From G965215055 sp965242685 (GTDB lineage: Bacteria; Pseudomonadota; Gammaproteobacteria; UBA4575), in the NCBI GenBank assembly GCA_965242685.1, contig OZ251487.1:1116001-1180000 (forward strand): DNA of 64,000 nucleotides. The letters are read 5' to 3'. Positions 1 to 11,194 of the stretch are shown here, one piece after another. The position numbers were made by a program, and so were the translations under genes. The notes beneath the pieces are model-generated. The model was not told where the DNA came from. It ran no database searches and saw only the letters and a list, made by a program, of their open reading frames with translations. Each line of letters begins with the position of its first letter. Position 1 is the stretch's first letter.

Positions 1-1076
<1,076 letters not shown>

Positions 1077-1354
1077 CCTCAAACAAACTTGCTTGTCGCT
1101 TGCTAACCTATTTTCCATTAATTAAGGGCAAGTAGGTACACACAAACAACGTACATTATCGCCATTTGAGATATATGTATGAATTAAACGACAAAACTCG
1201 AGATAAAACGTTTTAGTGATTTATCTATCGCCTAGTTGATTTCCAAATTTTTAAAAAACACTCCGAAAATTTATCCCGGAGAACACTTAACAAGTCAGTG
1301 CCAATCATCTCTGATAGACAACCAGTTAGCGCTGAAAATTGTATCTATATGGTC
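1077..1354 (-). other. Internal transcribed spacer, tRNA-Ala to 23S
   Basis: This is about 280 bases of A+T-rich spacer between the tRNA-Ala gene and the 23S 5' end. It should contain one arm of the 23S processing stem, but the matching arm is beyond the left edge and cannot be checked. I see no boxA copy and no extra tRNA here. Confidence 0.7.
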
Positions 1355-1430
1355 TGGTGGAGCCAGGCGGGATCGAACCGCCGACCTCCTGCGTGCAAAG
1401 CAGGCGCTCTCCCGGCTGAGCTATGGCCCC
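1355..1430 (-). tRNA. tRNA-Ala (anticodon TGC)
   Basis: This is a 76-base tRNA gene on the minus strand. The acceptor arms GGGGCCA and TGGCTCC pair over 7 bp (with one G-U), the T-arm carries GGTTCGATCC, the CCA end is encoded, and the anticodon loop is CTTTGCACG with anticodon TGC. It lies in the 16S-23S spacer after tRNA-Ile, which is the usual order in gammaproteobacterial rRNA operons, and should be released from the rRNA precursor by processing. Confidence 0.97.
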
Positions 1431-1450
1431 TTGACTACCATCAGTGAAAG

Positions 1451-1527
<77 letters not shown>

Positions 1528-1710
1528 AAAATCAATCACGGTTTCAAACCTATCAGGCCTGCTTCAGATCCCTTACTCGGCAGAAGCCAGCCACCACGAC
1601 ACCCAAACATTCATCTGCCAATTAAATTGTATCAAAATATAAATAACCTAAGTGCCAACCTTAGACTTTTCTCTGCACTCACTTTCGAGGGCACGCGCGA
1701 ACCATTGTCA

Positions 1711-1729
1711 AAATGACTTGTGTGGGCAC
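1711..1729 (-). repeat. 3' arm of the 16S precursor processing stem
   Basis: This 19-base segment just downstream of 16S is the perfect reverse complement of 3396-3414 just upstream of 16S. Long stems that bring the two ends of pre-16S together are the known RNase III substrate in this family of operons. The perfect 19-bp pairing over about 1.7 kb makes that role the natural reading. Cleavage itself is inferred. Confidence 0.85.
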
Positions 1730-1757
1730 CCCGCAAGTAAAGTGATAACTATACTCT

Positions 1758-3291
<1,534 letters not shown>

Positions 3292-3395
3292 AATAACTGC
3301 GGATTACTCCGCAACATTTTTTGATTGTAAGCAATTGAAAGCTTACTCTACCTAAATGGTTATCACCCTTATTCTATAAGTAAGGCACTCACAGA

Positions 3396-3414
3396 GTGCC
3401 CACACAAGTCATTT
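3396..3414 (-). repeat. 5' arm of the 16S precursor processing stem
   Basis: This is a perfect 19-base inverted match to 1711-1729 on the other side of 16S. Together they would form the base of the pre-16S stem cut by RNase III. It sits between boxA and the mature 16S 5' end, as expected for an rRNA leader. Confidence 0.85.
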
Positions 3415-3420
3415 GTTCAC

Positions 3421-3431
3421 TGTTAAAGAAC
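3421..3431 (-). promoter_or_regulatory. rRNA leader boxA antitermination site
   Basis: The minus strand reads GTTCTTTAACA, which matches the E. coli rrn boxA core (GCTCTTTAACA) in 10 of 11 bases. In E. coli boxA loads NusB-NusE and makes the transcribing polymerase resistant to Rho. Its place upstream of the processing stem and 16S agrees with this role. Confidence 0.8.
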
Positions 3432-3463
3432 CACCTCAACATAAATTCAAGGCCTAGTAGGTA

Positions 3464-3493
3464 AGTTTATTCGCTCAAGCCTATCCCTGTCAA
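3464..3493 (-). promoter_or_regulatory. Probable rRNA operon promoter
   Basis: On the minus strand a perfect TTGACA (3493-3488) is followed after 18 bases by TAAACT (3469-3464), which matches the -10 consensus at 4 of 6 positions. It sits about 30 bases upstream of boxA, a suitable distance for a leader start. Additional upstream promoters or Fis sites may exist in 3494-3655, which is A+T-rich and holds no gene, but I could not single one out. Confidence 0.55.
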
Positions 3494-3655
3494 CCAAAAG
3501 TTGATACGGGATAGTAATATCTGTAGTTTAGAGATGGTAAAAAAGGCGATTGGGAAAGCTCGGTATTTTTAATAGCCTTATTTAACTCTCACAACCGCTA
3601 TAAAACGGTAACCGCAAAAAAATCCATTCACTCAGCAACCCACCCCAAAGAGTGG

Positions 3656-4951
3656 TCAGACTAAAAATGCAAAATTAACAATCCCTATAACTGCTAAGAC
3701 TATGATGGATAGGTTGAGATCTTCGTTCTTGCGGAAAATCAGCTTTATCAAAAAGTAGGAAATAAAACCCAGTAAGATGCCGTTGCCAATGGAAAAAGTA
3801 AGCGGAACCATCAAAATAGTTATACTTGCCGGGATAGCCTCGGTAACATCAGAAAAATCAATACCAGCTATATTTTTGAAAATCAGTAGGCCAACGTAAA
3901 TCAGGGCAGGTGCAGTGGCATATGCCGGGATGGAATTTATCAGGGGGAAAAAAACTAAAGAAACTAAAAACAGTAGTGCAATCGTCACCGCGGTAAGCCC
4001 GGTTCTTCCTCCTGCCTGAATCCCCGTACTACTCTCAACATAGCTGGTAGTGTTAGAAGTTCCGCAAAGAGAACCTACAATGGTTGCCGTAGAGTCAGCA
4101 GCCAATGCCTTAGTGGACAACTCTCTCTTGCCATGCTTGTCCATCATCGTCTGTACCGAGGTAAGGGTGCCTGCGGTATCAAAAAAATCCACGAACAGCA
4201 AAGTAACGATAACAGATACCATACTCACCTGAATGGCACCCATGATATCAAGTTCCAGAAACACTGGCGAAATCGAGGGGACCGTTCCGACTACACCACC
4301 AAACTGATTGATGCCCAAAATAAATGACAGAATGGTAACAGAAAGAATACTGAGAATAACGGAGCCCCTGAAGTGCAAACTTTCAAAAAGAATAATGAGG
4401 AAGAAACCAAAAATAGCCAGTAACACTGTAAGCGAGGGTAACTTTCCTATAGCTAAAAAAGTAGCGGGATTGTCCACTACAATGCCGGCGGATTTTAAGC
4501 CTATAAACATGATAAAAATGCCAACACCAGCACCGATCGCCAACCTGAGGCTCGTTGGAATGCCATCCAACAAATACTTCCTGATCCGAGTCACACTGAT
4601 GATAAAAAACAAAACACCGCTCCAAAATACGGCTCCCAGTGCAACCTGCCAAGTGTATCCCATGCCCAATACCACACTATAAGTAAAAAAGGCGTTCAAC
4701 CCGAGCCCTGGTGCAAGTCCTATGGGCCAATTCGCAAGGAGACCCATAGTCAGAGTACCGATAACGGCAACCACCACCGTAGCCACAAATACGCCTTCCT
4801 TGCTCATTCCCGCCTCTGACAGGATAGTTGGGTTCACCGCCAGGATGTAAGACATAGTCAAAAAAGTAGTAACTCCTGCAATGATTTCCGTTTTGATACT
4901 GGTCTCATACTTCTTCAAGCAGAAAACTTTTTCTATAAAACTAAGATTCAT
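3656..4951 (-). CDS. Purine permease of the AzgA/NCS2 type
   Basis: This is a 431-residue polytopic inner-membrane protein of the NCS2/AzgA family (guanine/hypoxanthine/adenine proton symporters such as PbuG and GhcQ). The family signature IGLAPGLGLNAFF is at about residues 78-89. DFFDTAGTLTSV (about 255-266) and the GTSNTTSYVESSTG segment (about 297-310) are the other family landmarks. Length fits the family (430-450). The exact purine specificity cannot be read from sequence. It lies 53 bases downstream of a Tsx-like outer-membrane channel gene on the same strand. The pair would carry purine compounds across both membranes. Confidence 0.88.
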   Translation of the reverse strand: MNLSFIEKVFCLKKYETSIKTEIIAGVTTFLTMSYILAVNPTILSEAGMSKEGVFVATVVVAVIGTLTMGLLANWPIGLAPGLGLNAFFTYSVVLGMGYTWQVALGAVFWSGVLFFIISVTRIRKYLLDGIPTSLRLAIGAGVGIFIMFIGLKSAGIVVDNPATFLAIGKLPSLTVLLAIFGFFLIILFESLHFRGSVILSILSVTILSFILGINQFGGVVGTVPSISPVFLELDIMGAIQVSMVSVIVTLLFVDFFDTAGTLTSVQTMMDKHGKRELSTKALAADSTATIVGSLCGTSNTTSYVESSTGIQAGGRTGLTAVTIALLFLVSLVFFPLINSIPAYATAPALIYVGLLIFKNIAGIDFSDVTEAIPASITILMVPLTFSIGNGILLGFISYFLIKLIFRKNEDLNLSIIVLAVIGIVNFAFLV

Positions 4952-5004
4952 ACCGCTCTACCCTCGTTTTACCTTAGCAAGCATTATTTCTTTCCACAAA
5001 ATCT

Positions 5005-5709
5005 TTAAAAATGATACTTGGCCAAAAGATTCAGGTTTCTTTCATCCGCATGTTTTCTAATGCCAAACTTGTTAAGCCAGTAAACGTATTCGACACCCAC
5101 ATAAAGCTTATTCTCGATTCCAAACAAACGGCCTGCGTTGTATTTCAACTGAGAGGTGAAGTTGATTTCGTCCGAACTACCCTTATGGTCGATATACCAG
5201 TCAGTAAAACCATCATACAAAAACTCCGCTTTACCCAGCTTAAAAGGTATCGACCAAGTCGGGGTCAATTGATAACTATCCTCATCATCTTCATTCACCC
5301 TGCGATAAAAGTTCAAGGCAAAGTGCTGAAACCCCGGAATATTGAGATCAATCGCCCCTCCCCACAATGTATTGGTAAAATCTTCTCCCAACTCAAAGGT
5401 GGCTGAAAGGCCAAGGGATTTTACAAAGCTATTGTCGAAAGTGACGAGAGTTATGCGGGGCGATATCTCTGTGTAGGTCTCATAATCTCCATTGTCAGAC
5501 TTCAACCGATCTACAAACAGAAAAATATCTCCCCAGCTATGAATGCTGAGATGCTCAAAGGTAGCTACGGTTCGGTCATCATCTCCCACTCTATAATCAT
5601 TTCCCCTGAGAATAGAAAGACTGTTGTCACTAAAAAAGGTTTCCGCATTGCAAGGGAAAACTAAGAAAATGCTGACAGCCACCAAAATTGAGAGCAGAAA
5701 CCCCTTCAT
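5005..5709 (-). CDS. Outer-membrane nucleoside channel, Tsx/OmpK family
   Basis: This is a 234-residue protein with a Sec signal peptide (about residues 1-22, ending CNAE). Amphipathic beta strands follow, and the C-terminal phenylalanine (KYHF) is the usual signal for outer-membrane assembly. Alternating aromatic strands and the segment with WGDIFLFVD fit the nucleoside-specific channel family Tsx/OmpK. It lies between tyrS (31-base gap) and the purine permease gene (53-base gap), all on the minus strand. That context supports nucleoside or nucleobase uptake. The family is clear but the substrate is inferred. Confidence 0.75.
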   Translation of the reverse strand: MKGFLLSILVAVSIFLVFPCNAETFFSDNSLSILRGNDYRVGDDDRTVATFEHLSIHSWGDIFLFVDRLKSDNGDYETYTEISPRITLVTFDNSFVKSLGLSATFELGEDFTNTLWGGAIDLNIPGFQHFALNFYRRVNEDDEDSYQLTPTWSIPFKLGKAEFLYDGFTDWYIDHKGSSDEINFTSQLKYNAGRLFGIENKLYVGVEYVYWLNKFGIRKHADERNLNLLAKYHF

Positions 5710-5740
5710 AACCCTTTCAGAAAATGAGATGAAAAAGATA

Positions 5741-6949
5741 CTAGATTATTTTTACCTTTGCAAACTTACGCTTACCGACTTGAAAAACACCAGAATCTCC
5801 AGCAAACAGTACTAGCTTGACATCTGAAACTTTCACGCCGTCAATCCTAACCGCGCCTTGCTTTATCATACGGCGAGCATCCGAGGTAGTATCGACTAAG
5901 CATGCGTCCTTCAAAAGATTGGGGATGGCAATACCATCGCCCGTGCCGACAATGATTTTCTCCCCCACGTTATCTGGCACTACACCCTTTTGAAAGCGTT
6001 GAATGAAATCCAGCCGAGCCAGTTCGGCAGCTTGACGACCATGAAAGCGCTCAACAATTTCAGCTGCCAGTTCAAATTTTATATCTCTCGGATTCGCGCC
6101 ACTTCGCACGTCTTGTTCAAATCTCCTGATTTCACTCATTGGTCGAAAACTTAACAATTCAAAGTAGTGCCACATTTTCTCATCATCAATGCTCATAACC
6201 TTACCAAACATTTCTCGGGGGGGCTCTGTAATGCCGATGTAGTTGTTTAATGATTTGGACATCTTTTCGTTGCCATGCGTATAACCCTCCAAAATCGGCA
6301 TGGTTATGATGACCTGAGGGGTTTGTCCGCACTGCCTCTGTACCTCACGCCCAATTAGCAAATTGAACTTCTGATCGGTACCCCCAAACTCAACGTCCGC
6401 TTGCAGTTCTACAGAGTCCTGCGCCTGGATCAGTGGATATAAAAATTCGTGCATGGCAATTCCTTGCCCAGCTTTGTAGCGCTTATTGAAATCATCACGC
6501 TCCAACATACGCGCCACCGTATATCTGGATGCCAGCTCCACCAGAGACGCGGCACTCTTTCTATCCATCCAAGTTGAATTGAAGGCAATTTCCGTTTTGT
6601 CGGGGGCCAGAATATTAAAAATCTGTTCTTTATAAGTTTCCGCATTGGCTTGAATATCAGCACGAGATAAAGGTTGCCGCATAATGTTCCTACCCGAGGG
6701 ATCACCGATCATGGCAGTGAAATCACCTATCAAAAAAATAATATGATGACCTGCCTGTTGAAACTGGCGCATCTTATTAATAACAACGGTATGACCGAGA
6801 TGCAGGTCAGAAATAGTTGGATCAAAGCCAGCTTTTATACGCAAAGGTTCGCCATCAGTCAGCTTAGCCTTTAGCTCATCCATCGACAGAACCTCCTCCG
6901 TACCATGAAGAAGTTCGTCAACCTCTTGATCAGGCATGCTTTCAATCAT
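5741..6949 (-). CDS. tyrS: Tyrosyl-tRNA synthetase
   Basis: This is a class I aminoacyl-tRNA synthetase that charges tRNA-Tyr. It has the HIGH-type motif HLGH (residues 50-53), KMSKS (about 227-231) and a C-terminal S4-like RNA-binding domain (about 335-400). The length of 402 residues fits the TyrS type common in Pseudomonas and other gammaproteobacteria. A second ATG lies four codons in (6937), so the exact start is open. It is divergent from the M23 peptidase gene. The intergenic region is under 100 bases if that gene starts at 7047. Confidence 0.96.
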   Translation of the reverse strand: MIESMPDQEVDELLHGTEEVLSMDELKAKLTDGEPLRIKAGFDPTISDLHLGHTVVINKMRQFQQAGHHIIFLIGDFTAMIGDPSGRNIMRQPLSRADIQANAETYKEQIFNILAPDKTEIAFNSTWMDRKSAASLVELASRYTVARMLERDDFNKRYKAGQGIAMHEFLYPLIQAQDSVELQADVEFGGTDQKFNLLIGREVQRQCGQTPQVIITMPILEGYTHGNEKMSKSLNNYIGITEPPREMFGKVMSIDDEKMWHYFELLSFRPMSEIRRFEQDVRSGANPRDIKFELAAEIVERFHGRQAAELARLDFIQRFQKGVVPDNVGEKIIVGTGDGIAIPNLLKDACLVDTTSDARRMIKQGAVRIDGVKVSDVKLVLFAGDSGVFQVGKRKFAKVKII

Positions 6950-7046
6950 TGTTATCAGTTCCTTATCTGAATGTCATCAAGCAGTTAAATACGTTGACCA
7001 AAACGGACAATGGCGCTATTTTATATCAAAATTTGAAGTAGACTTT

Positions 7047-8453
7047 ATGGATTGCAGTTCTTTGACAGGGACCGACTTCAAAAATGTAGCATCCTCACGT
7101 AGAGGTTCCAGGTGTCGTTTCCCATATGCCACTTTGGCAACCATAGCAATTGTTGGCGCAATTATCGTCGGCATAGTATTCGCCCGCACCAATCAACCTG
7201 CGCCGGCCGAAACCTTTTTGACAGGTATCCCCCTAACAATCAAGCCCATTTCAAACCACAATAAAAACCTAGATAAAAATAATTTTGAAAACCTCTTTGT
7301 GGCTGACGAACAACGCACTTCAATAAATGAGCCCGTTGCAGTACCGCCAAAAGCGAAAAAACACAAGACGGTTGCGATCAAAAAAGGGGATACGTTGTCC
7401 TCGATTTTTATTAACCTCAACATTCACTCCGAGTTGCCCAAGATTCTAAACCTTGGAAAAGCTTCCATACCCTTCAAAAAAATATACCCCGGCCAAAAAC
7501 TGCACTTCACGTTTGAAGAAAATGGAATCAATAAACTAGAGCTTGAAAAAAGCTCCATAAGGTCCGTACTTCTTTATAAAAACAATAACTCCTTTACCGT
7601 CAAGGAAGTTGATAGGGAGCTGCACCAGGTACCCCAGTTCACTGCGGGCACAATTGATAACTCCCTGTTCCTGGCAGGGCAAAAGGCCGGTATGTCGGAT
7701 AGATTGATCATGGATTTGGCGGGGATTTTTGGTTGGGATATTGATTTTGCATTAGATATACGCAAGGGTGACAGCTTTGCAGTGTTTTACGAGGAGCTCT
7801 ACTCGGATGGTAAAAAAGTCCGTGATGGCAACATCATCGCTGCAGAATTTATCAACCAAGGAAAAACCTATCGGGCCTACCGCTACACCGACAGCAACGG
7901 CAAGACCGAACATTATGCCCCTGACGGTAAAAGCATGCGTAAACCTTTCATGCGTACTCCCGTCAGTATTGCGCGCATCAGCTCATACTTTAACCTGAGG
8001 AGAAGACACCCGATCCTGAATAAGATTCGGGCACATAGAGGAGTAGATTATGCTGCACCGACTGGAACACCTATAAAGGCCACGGGTGCAGGCAAAGTCA
8101 TTTATCGCGGTACTAAAGGCGGATACGGCAAAACGGTTATTATACGACACGGTAATACCTACACAACACTATACGCACACATGTCAAAATATGCGCGCAG
8201 CACTAGCGTAGGTAGTCGCATAAAACAAGGGCAAACGATCGGCTACATCGGCAGCACTGGATTATCAACAGGCCCCCACCTACACTACGAATTCCGTATA
8301 AACGGAGTACACCGCAACCCCCTGAAAGTAAAGTTGCCTGACGCAAAACCTTTACCAAATTCTGAAATGGCAATTTTTCAAACTACCATTCAACCTTATA
8401 TCGTGCAATTAGACGCTTATAAACAAAACGTGCTAGTAATGCGCGACCTCTAA
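7047..8453 (+). CDS. M23 murein endopeptidase with LysM-like domain (MepM type)
   Basis: This is a 468-residue membrane-anchored peptidoglycan hydrolase. It has one transmembrane segment (about residues 29-46), a LysM/OapA-like domain (about 108-160) and a C-terminal LytM domain. The zinc ligands are visible as HRGVD (H about 330) and GPHLHYEF (HxH about 411-413). The frame opens at 6936, but that start would overlap tyrS and add a non-homologous leader. The ATG at 7047 puts the transmembrane anchor near the N-terminus as in MepM. AnmK follows after 12 bases, which couples murein cleavage to murein-sugar recycling. Confidence 0.9.
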   Translation: MDCSSLTGTDFKNVASSRRGSRCRFPYATLATIAIVGAIIVGIVFARTNQPAPAETFLTGIPLTIKPISNHNKNLDKNNFENLFVADEQRTSINEPVAVPPKAKKHKTVAIKKGDTLSSIFINLNIHSELPKILNLGKASIPFKKIYPGQKLHFTFEENGINKLELEKSSIRSVLLYKNNNSFTVKEVDRELHQVPQFTAGTIDNSLFLAGQKAGMSDRLIMDLAGIFGWDIDFALDIRKGDSFAVFYEELYSDGKKVRDGNIIAAEFINQGKTYRAYRYTDSNGKTEHYAPDGKSMRKPFMRTPVSIARISSYFNLRRRHPILNKIRAHRGVDYAAPTGTPIKATGAGKVIYRGTKGGYGKTVIIRHGNTYTTLYAHMSKYARSTSVGSRIKQGQTIGYIGSTGLSTGPHLHYEFRINGVHRNPLKVKLPDAKPLPNSEMAIFQTTIQPYIVQLDAYKQNVLVMRDL

Positions 8454-8465
8454 ATCTGAAGCCCT

Positions 8466-9578
8466 GTGTCCGAATTGTTCATCGGGCTTATGTCCGGCAC
8501 CAGCATAGATTCCATTGATGCCGTACTGATGGATTTTTCAAAATCTGCATCACACGTCATAGACCATGTCAGCACGCCCATCGCAACAAAGCTCAAAGAT
8601 AGAATCAATCATGTCATAGCCCAACAAACATGGCCGCAAAAAGTCGAAGAGCTTGATACTGAACTTGCAGAGACATCCGCTAAAACAGTACAAAAACTAT
8701 TGAAAAAAATATCGCTACAAACAAACCAAATATCGGCTATAGGCAGCCACGGACAAACCGTTTGGCATAATCCTGATGGTATTTCTCCATGTACCATACA
8801 AATTGGCAATGCTCAAAAAATCGCCGATATAACCGGCATTACCACCATTGGCAACTTTCGTCAAAAAGACATTGATGCGGGCGGTCAAGGTGCTCCCCTG
8901 GCTTGTGCCTATCATAAAGCCGCTCTTAGCGAAAAAGAAGAGAATCGAGCCATCATCAATTTGGGTGGAATTGCCAACGTCACTTTATTGCCTGCCGATA
9001 AAACTTCAGACGTAATTGGTTTTGACACCGGGCCCGCAAATACCCTGCTGGATGCATGGATAAAAAAGTATCGTGGCTTGAATTTCGATAAAGATGGAGC
9101 ATGGGCCATGCACGGTAACGTTGATACAAAACTGCTGAATATAATGCTGAAAGATGAGTATTTTGAGAGACCACCGCCTAAATCAACTGGTCGGGAAAGG
9201 TTCAACCTCACCTGGCTACATCGTGCACTTGGGCAACATGGAAAATATATACGGGAGAAAGACGTTCACGCTACATTGGCTGCATTGACCGTAAGGTCAA
9301 TCGCTAATGCGATAAGATCGTGCCCAATCGATATTCACCGCATCCTGCTTTGTGGGGGAGGCAGCTATAACCGCTATATAGTTTCTAAACTGCAAGAAGC
9401 GTTTCGAGAAATTCCCGTTGAGCGTACTGATGCTTATGGAGCCCCCGCAAAGTGGCTGGAAGCCATGGCATTTGCCTGGTTGGCCAAGCAAACACTAGCA
9501 GGCCAACCTGGCAACATCCCCAGTGTCACAGGTGCAAGTAAAAAAGTAGTCCTCGGCGAAATTTACAAGCCAAATTAA
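8466..9578 (+). CDS. anmK: Anhydro-N-acetylmuramic acid kinase
   Basis: AnmK phosphorylates and opens 1,6-anhydro-MurNAc, a step in recycling murein sugars to MurNAc-6-phosphate. The N-terminal phosphate loop LMSGTSIDSID (about residues 8-18) and GFDTGPANTLLDAW (about 183-196) are family hallmarks. The length of 370 equals the E. coli enzyme closely. The start is a GTG at 8466, 12 bases after the M23 peptidase stop, which suggests one transcript. The 3' end overlaps the convergent erpA stop by 4 bases. Confidence 0.95.
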   Translation: MSELFIGLMSGTSIDSIDAVLMDFSKSASHVIDHVSTPIATKLKDRINHVIAQQTWPQKVEELDTELAETSAKTVQKLLKKISLQTNQISAIGSHGQTVWHNPDGISPCTIQIGNAQKIADITGITTIGNFRQKDIDAGGQGAPLACAYHKAALSEKEENRAIINLGGIANVTLLPADKTSDVIGFDTGPANTLLDAWIKKYRGLNFDKDGAWAMHGNVDTKLLNIMLKDEYFERPPPKSTGRERFNLTWLHRALGQHGKYIREKDVHATLAALTVRSIANAIRSCPIDIHRILLCGGGSYNRYIVSKLQEAFREIPVERTDAYGAPAKWLEAMAFAWLAKQTLAGQPGNIPSVTGASKKVVLGEIYKPN

Positions 9579-9943
9579 CCCGGGGAAAAGGAAGAGCCAC
9601 AGCCGCAAGTCGTTTTCGCATTGGGATTGCGAATCACGAACTGCGCACCCTCCAAACCCTCGGTGTAATCAATCTCCGCACCCATTAAATACTGAAAACT
9701 CATCGGGTCTACCAACAAAGTAACTCCACCATTTTCTACAGAGGTGTCGCCATCTTGAAAATCTTCATCAAAGGTAAAACCATATTGGAATCCGGAGCAA
9801 CCTCCCCCGCTTACAAACACACGAAGTTTTAAATTGTCATTTTCTTCTTCCTCAATAAGTTTCCGCACCTTATTTGCGGCAGCATCCGTGAATACCAATG
9901 ATGCAGGGGGGGCGGAAGGTTGTTCTGCCTCAAGTATATCCAT
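9575..9943 (-). CDS. erpA: Iron-sulfur cluster insertion protein ErpA
   Basis: This A-type Fe-S carrier delivers clusters to apo-proteins. The three conserved cysteines are in GGGCSGFQYGF and in the C-terminal CGCGSSF. I chose ATG 9943 (122 residues) over an upstream GTG at 9961 because AGGAG lies about 8 bases before 9943 and falls inside the longer version. Acidic N-terminus and sequence fit ErpA better than IscA, as does its place beside bactofilin and argC genes, a common gammaproteobacterial order. Confidence 0.92.
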   Translation of the reverse strand: MDILEAEQPSAPPASLVFTDAAANKVRKLIEEEENDNLKLRVFVSGGGCSGFQYGFTFDEDFQDGDTSVENGGVTLLVDPMSFQYLMGAEIDYTEGLEGAQFVIRNPNAKTTCGCGSSFSPG

Positions 9944-10045
9944 AACAAAACTCCTGGTCACAAGCTATATACGTTAGAACCTACTAATATACTAACCTTA
10001 TCCCGATAAACCATTCAAGTGTCTGAAGTGCTACTCGTTGACCCT

Positions 10046-10429
10046 TCATGTATTGTTGAGTTGTTTATGTAAAAGATTTCCATTGACCTCCGCACCCGCA
10101 TCCATTTCTAAAAGATCATAGTAAACATCGCCGTTAACCTTGGCGCTCGCTGCCAACTCAACGGTGCCGGCCGCATAAACGTTACCATTCACCGTACCAT
10201 TGATAACGACGGAAGAACCTCGAATTTCGCCTTCTACAACGCCCGTTTCACTTATAATCACGCCGCCCGTATCCTCATTTTCCGCTATAACATTGCCAGC
10301 CACGGTGCCTGCGATGTGTAGGCCCTTACCGTAGTAAACATCTCCGATAACCTTAGAGTAACGACCAATAAGCGTATCAATATGAGTTGTTTTAACTTTA
10401 TTTTTGAATATCACGTCCGGCTTTACCAT
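10046..10429 (-). CDS. Bactofilin (polymer-forming cytoskeletal protein)
   Basis: This is a 127-residue protein made largely of short glycine/valine-rich beta repeats such as GDVYYGKGLHIAGTVAGN and VVINGTVNGNVYAAG. This is the right-handed beta-helix typical of bactofilins (DUF583), which polymerise without nucleotide and often guide murein enzymes. It follows the coiled-coil membrane protein gene by 11 bases and probably shares its transcript. Murein-related genes (M23 peptidase, anmK) are nearby, which fits a cell-wall role, but this is inference. Confidence 0.9.
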   Translation of the reverse strand: MVKPDVIFKNKVKTTHIDTLIGRYSKVIGDVYYGKGLHIAGTVAGNVIAENEDTGGVIISETGVVEGEIRGSSVVINGTVNGNVYAAGTVELAASAKVNGDVYYDLLEMDAGAEVNGNLLHKQLNNT

Positions 10430-10440
10430 TGACTAACGAA

Positions 10441-11160
10441 TTAACTCTGCTTGTATACCTTACCCCAGTCATAACTGAAAAAAACGGGACTTTGTCCGTT
10501 ATTATTTTCTAATAATTCTATATGTACTTTACTTGGTTCAAAATCCTCGGGTAAGGAAAAGCTCCCCGAAAGCTTTTGAAAATACTTAAAGGAAAACGTT
10601 AATGAAACATCCGTAATTTTTCTGATATCCTCAAAAACCAGTCGCTTCAAAACCCCCCGCTGCTCCCCGTCAATGCTTAAACCAACCACGCCAGAGACCT
10701 TTTTTTGCCGTGCTGGAACACTGGCTATCACCAACTCGTAAACAAACTGGTTTGTCGTAAAGTCCCTTTTATGCAAAGCAAACATTTTTACCCGTATCAC
10801 GGCACTATCTGCATCCAATGAGTACCGCGTGCGATAAATGTGCAACTTCTGGTTCAACTCTAATAATTCAAGGTCCTTTGCACGTAATATTTCCTTCATC
10901 TCTGCCACTGCCGCAAGCCTAAATTTCTTCGAGTGCTGCAAGGAAGCAATTTCACCCTCAAGCTTACGGATTGTTTTTTTCAAAAGCTCTATTTCCTTAT
11001 CCTTAAAATCAGCAGCCTGCAATGCATTGGAAAAAGAAGTTTCAGCAATCTTGGTTGACAACCAAAATGTAGTAACTGCCGTAGTCAACACAACCAGCAT
11101 AATCAAACCGAATAGCTTCAAGTGCGGGCTTGGCTTCCTTAAATATATCTGCCTTGCCAT
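10441..11160 (-). CDS. Membrane-anchored coiled-coil protein (DUF6776-like)
   Basis: This is a 239-residue protein with one N-terminal transmembrane segment (about residues 15-33), a charged heptad-rich coiled coil (about 45-105) and a C-terminal beta-rich periplasmic domain ending in YDWGKVYKQS. Proteins of this layout sit between argC and bactofilin/erpA genes in many gammaproteobacteria and are annotated only as a domain of unknown function. The tight link to the bactofilin (11 bases) suggests it anchors the filament to the membrane. That is inference from context. Confidence 0.7.
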   Translation of the reverse strand: MARQIYLRKPSPHLKLFGLIMLVVLTTAVTTFWLSTKIAETSFSNALQAADFKDKEIELLKKTIRKLEGEIASLQHSKKFRLAAVAEMKEILRAKDLELLELNQKLHIYRTRYSLDADSAVIRVKMFALHKRDFTTNQFVYELVIASVPARQKKVSGVVGLSIDGEQRGVLKRLVFEDIRKITDVSLTFSFKYFQKLSGSFSLPEDFEPSKVHIELLENNNGQSPVFFSYDWGKVYKQS

Positions 11161-11194
11161 TTAAACTCCGTAAAAGAGAATGTGACGATTCGCT

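Noticed and set aside
6936..7046. Longer N-terminus for the M23 peptidase gene
   Set aside because: It overlaps the tyrS start on the other strand and places 37 residues without homology before the transmembrane anchor.
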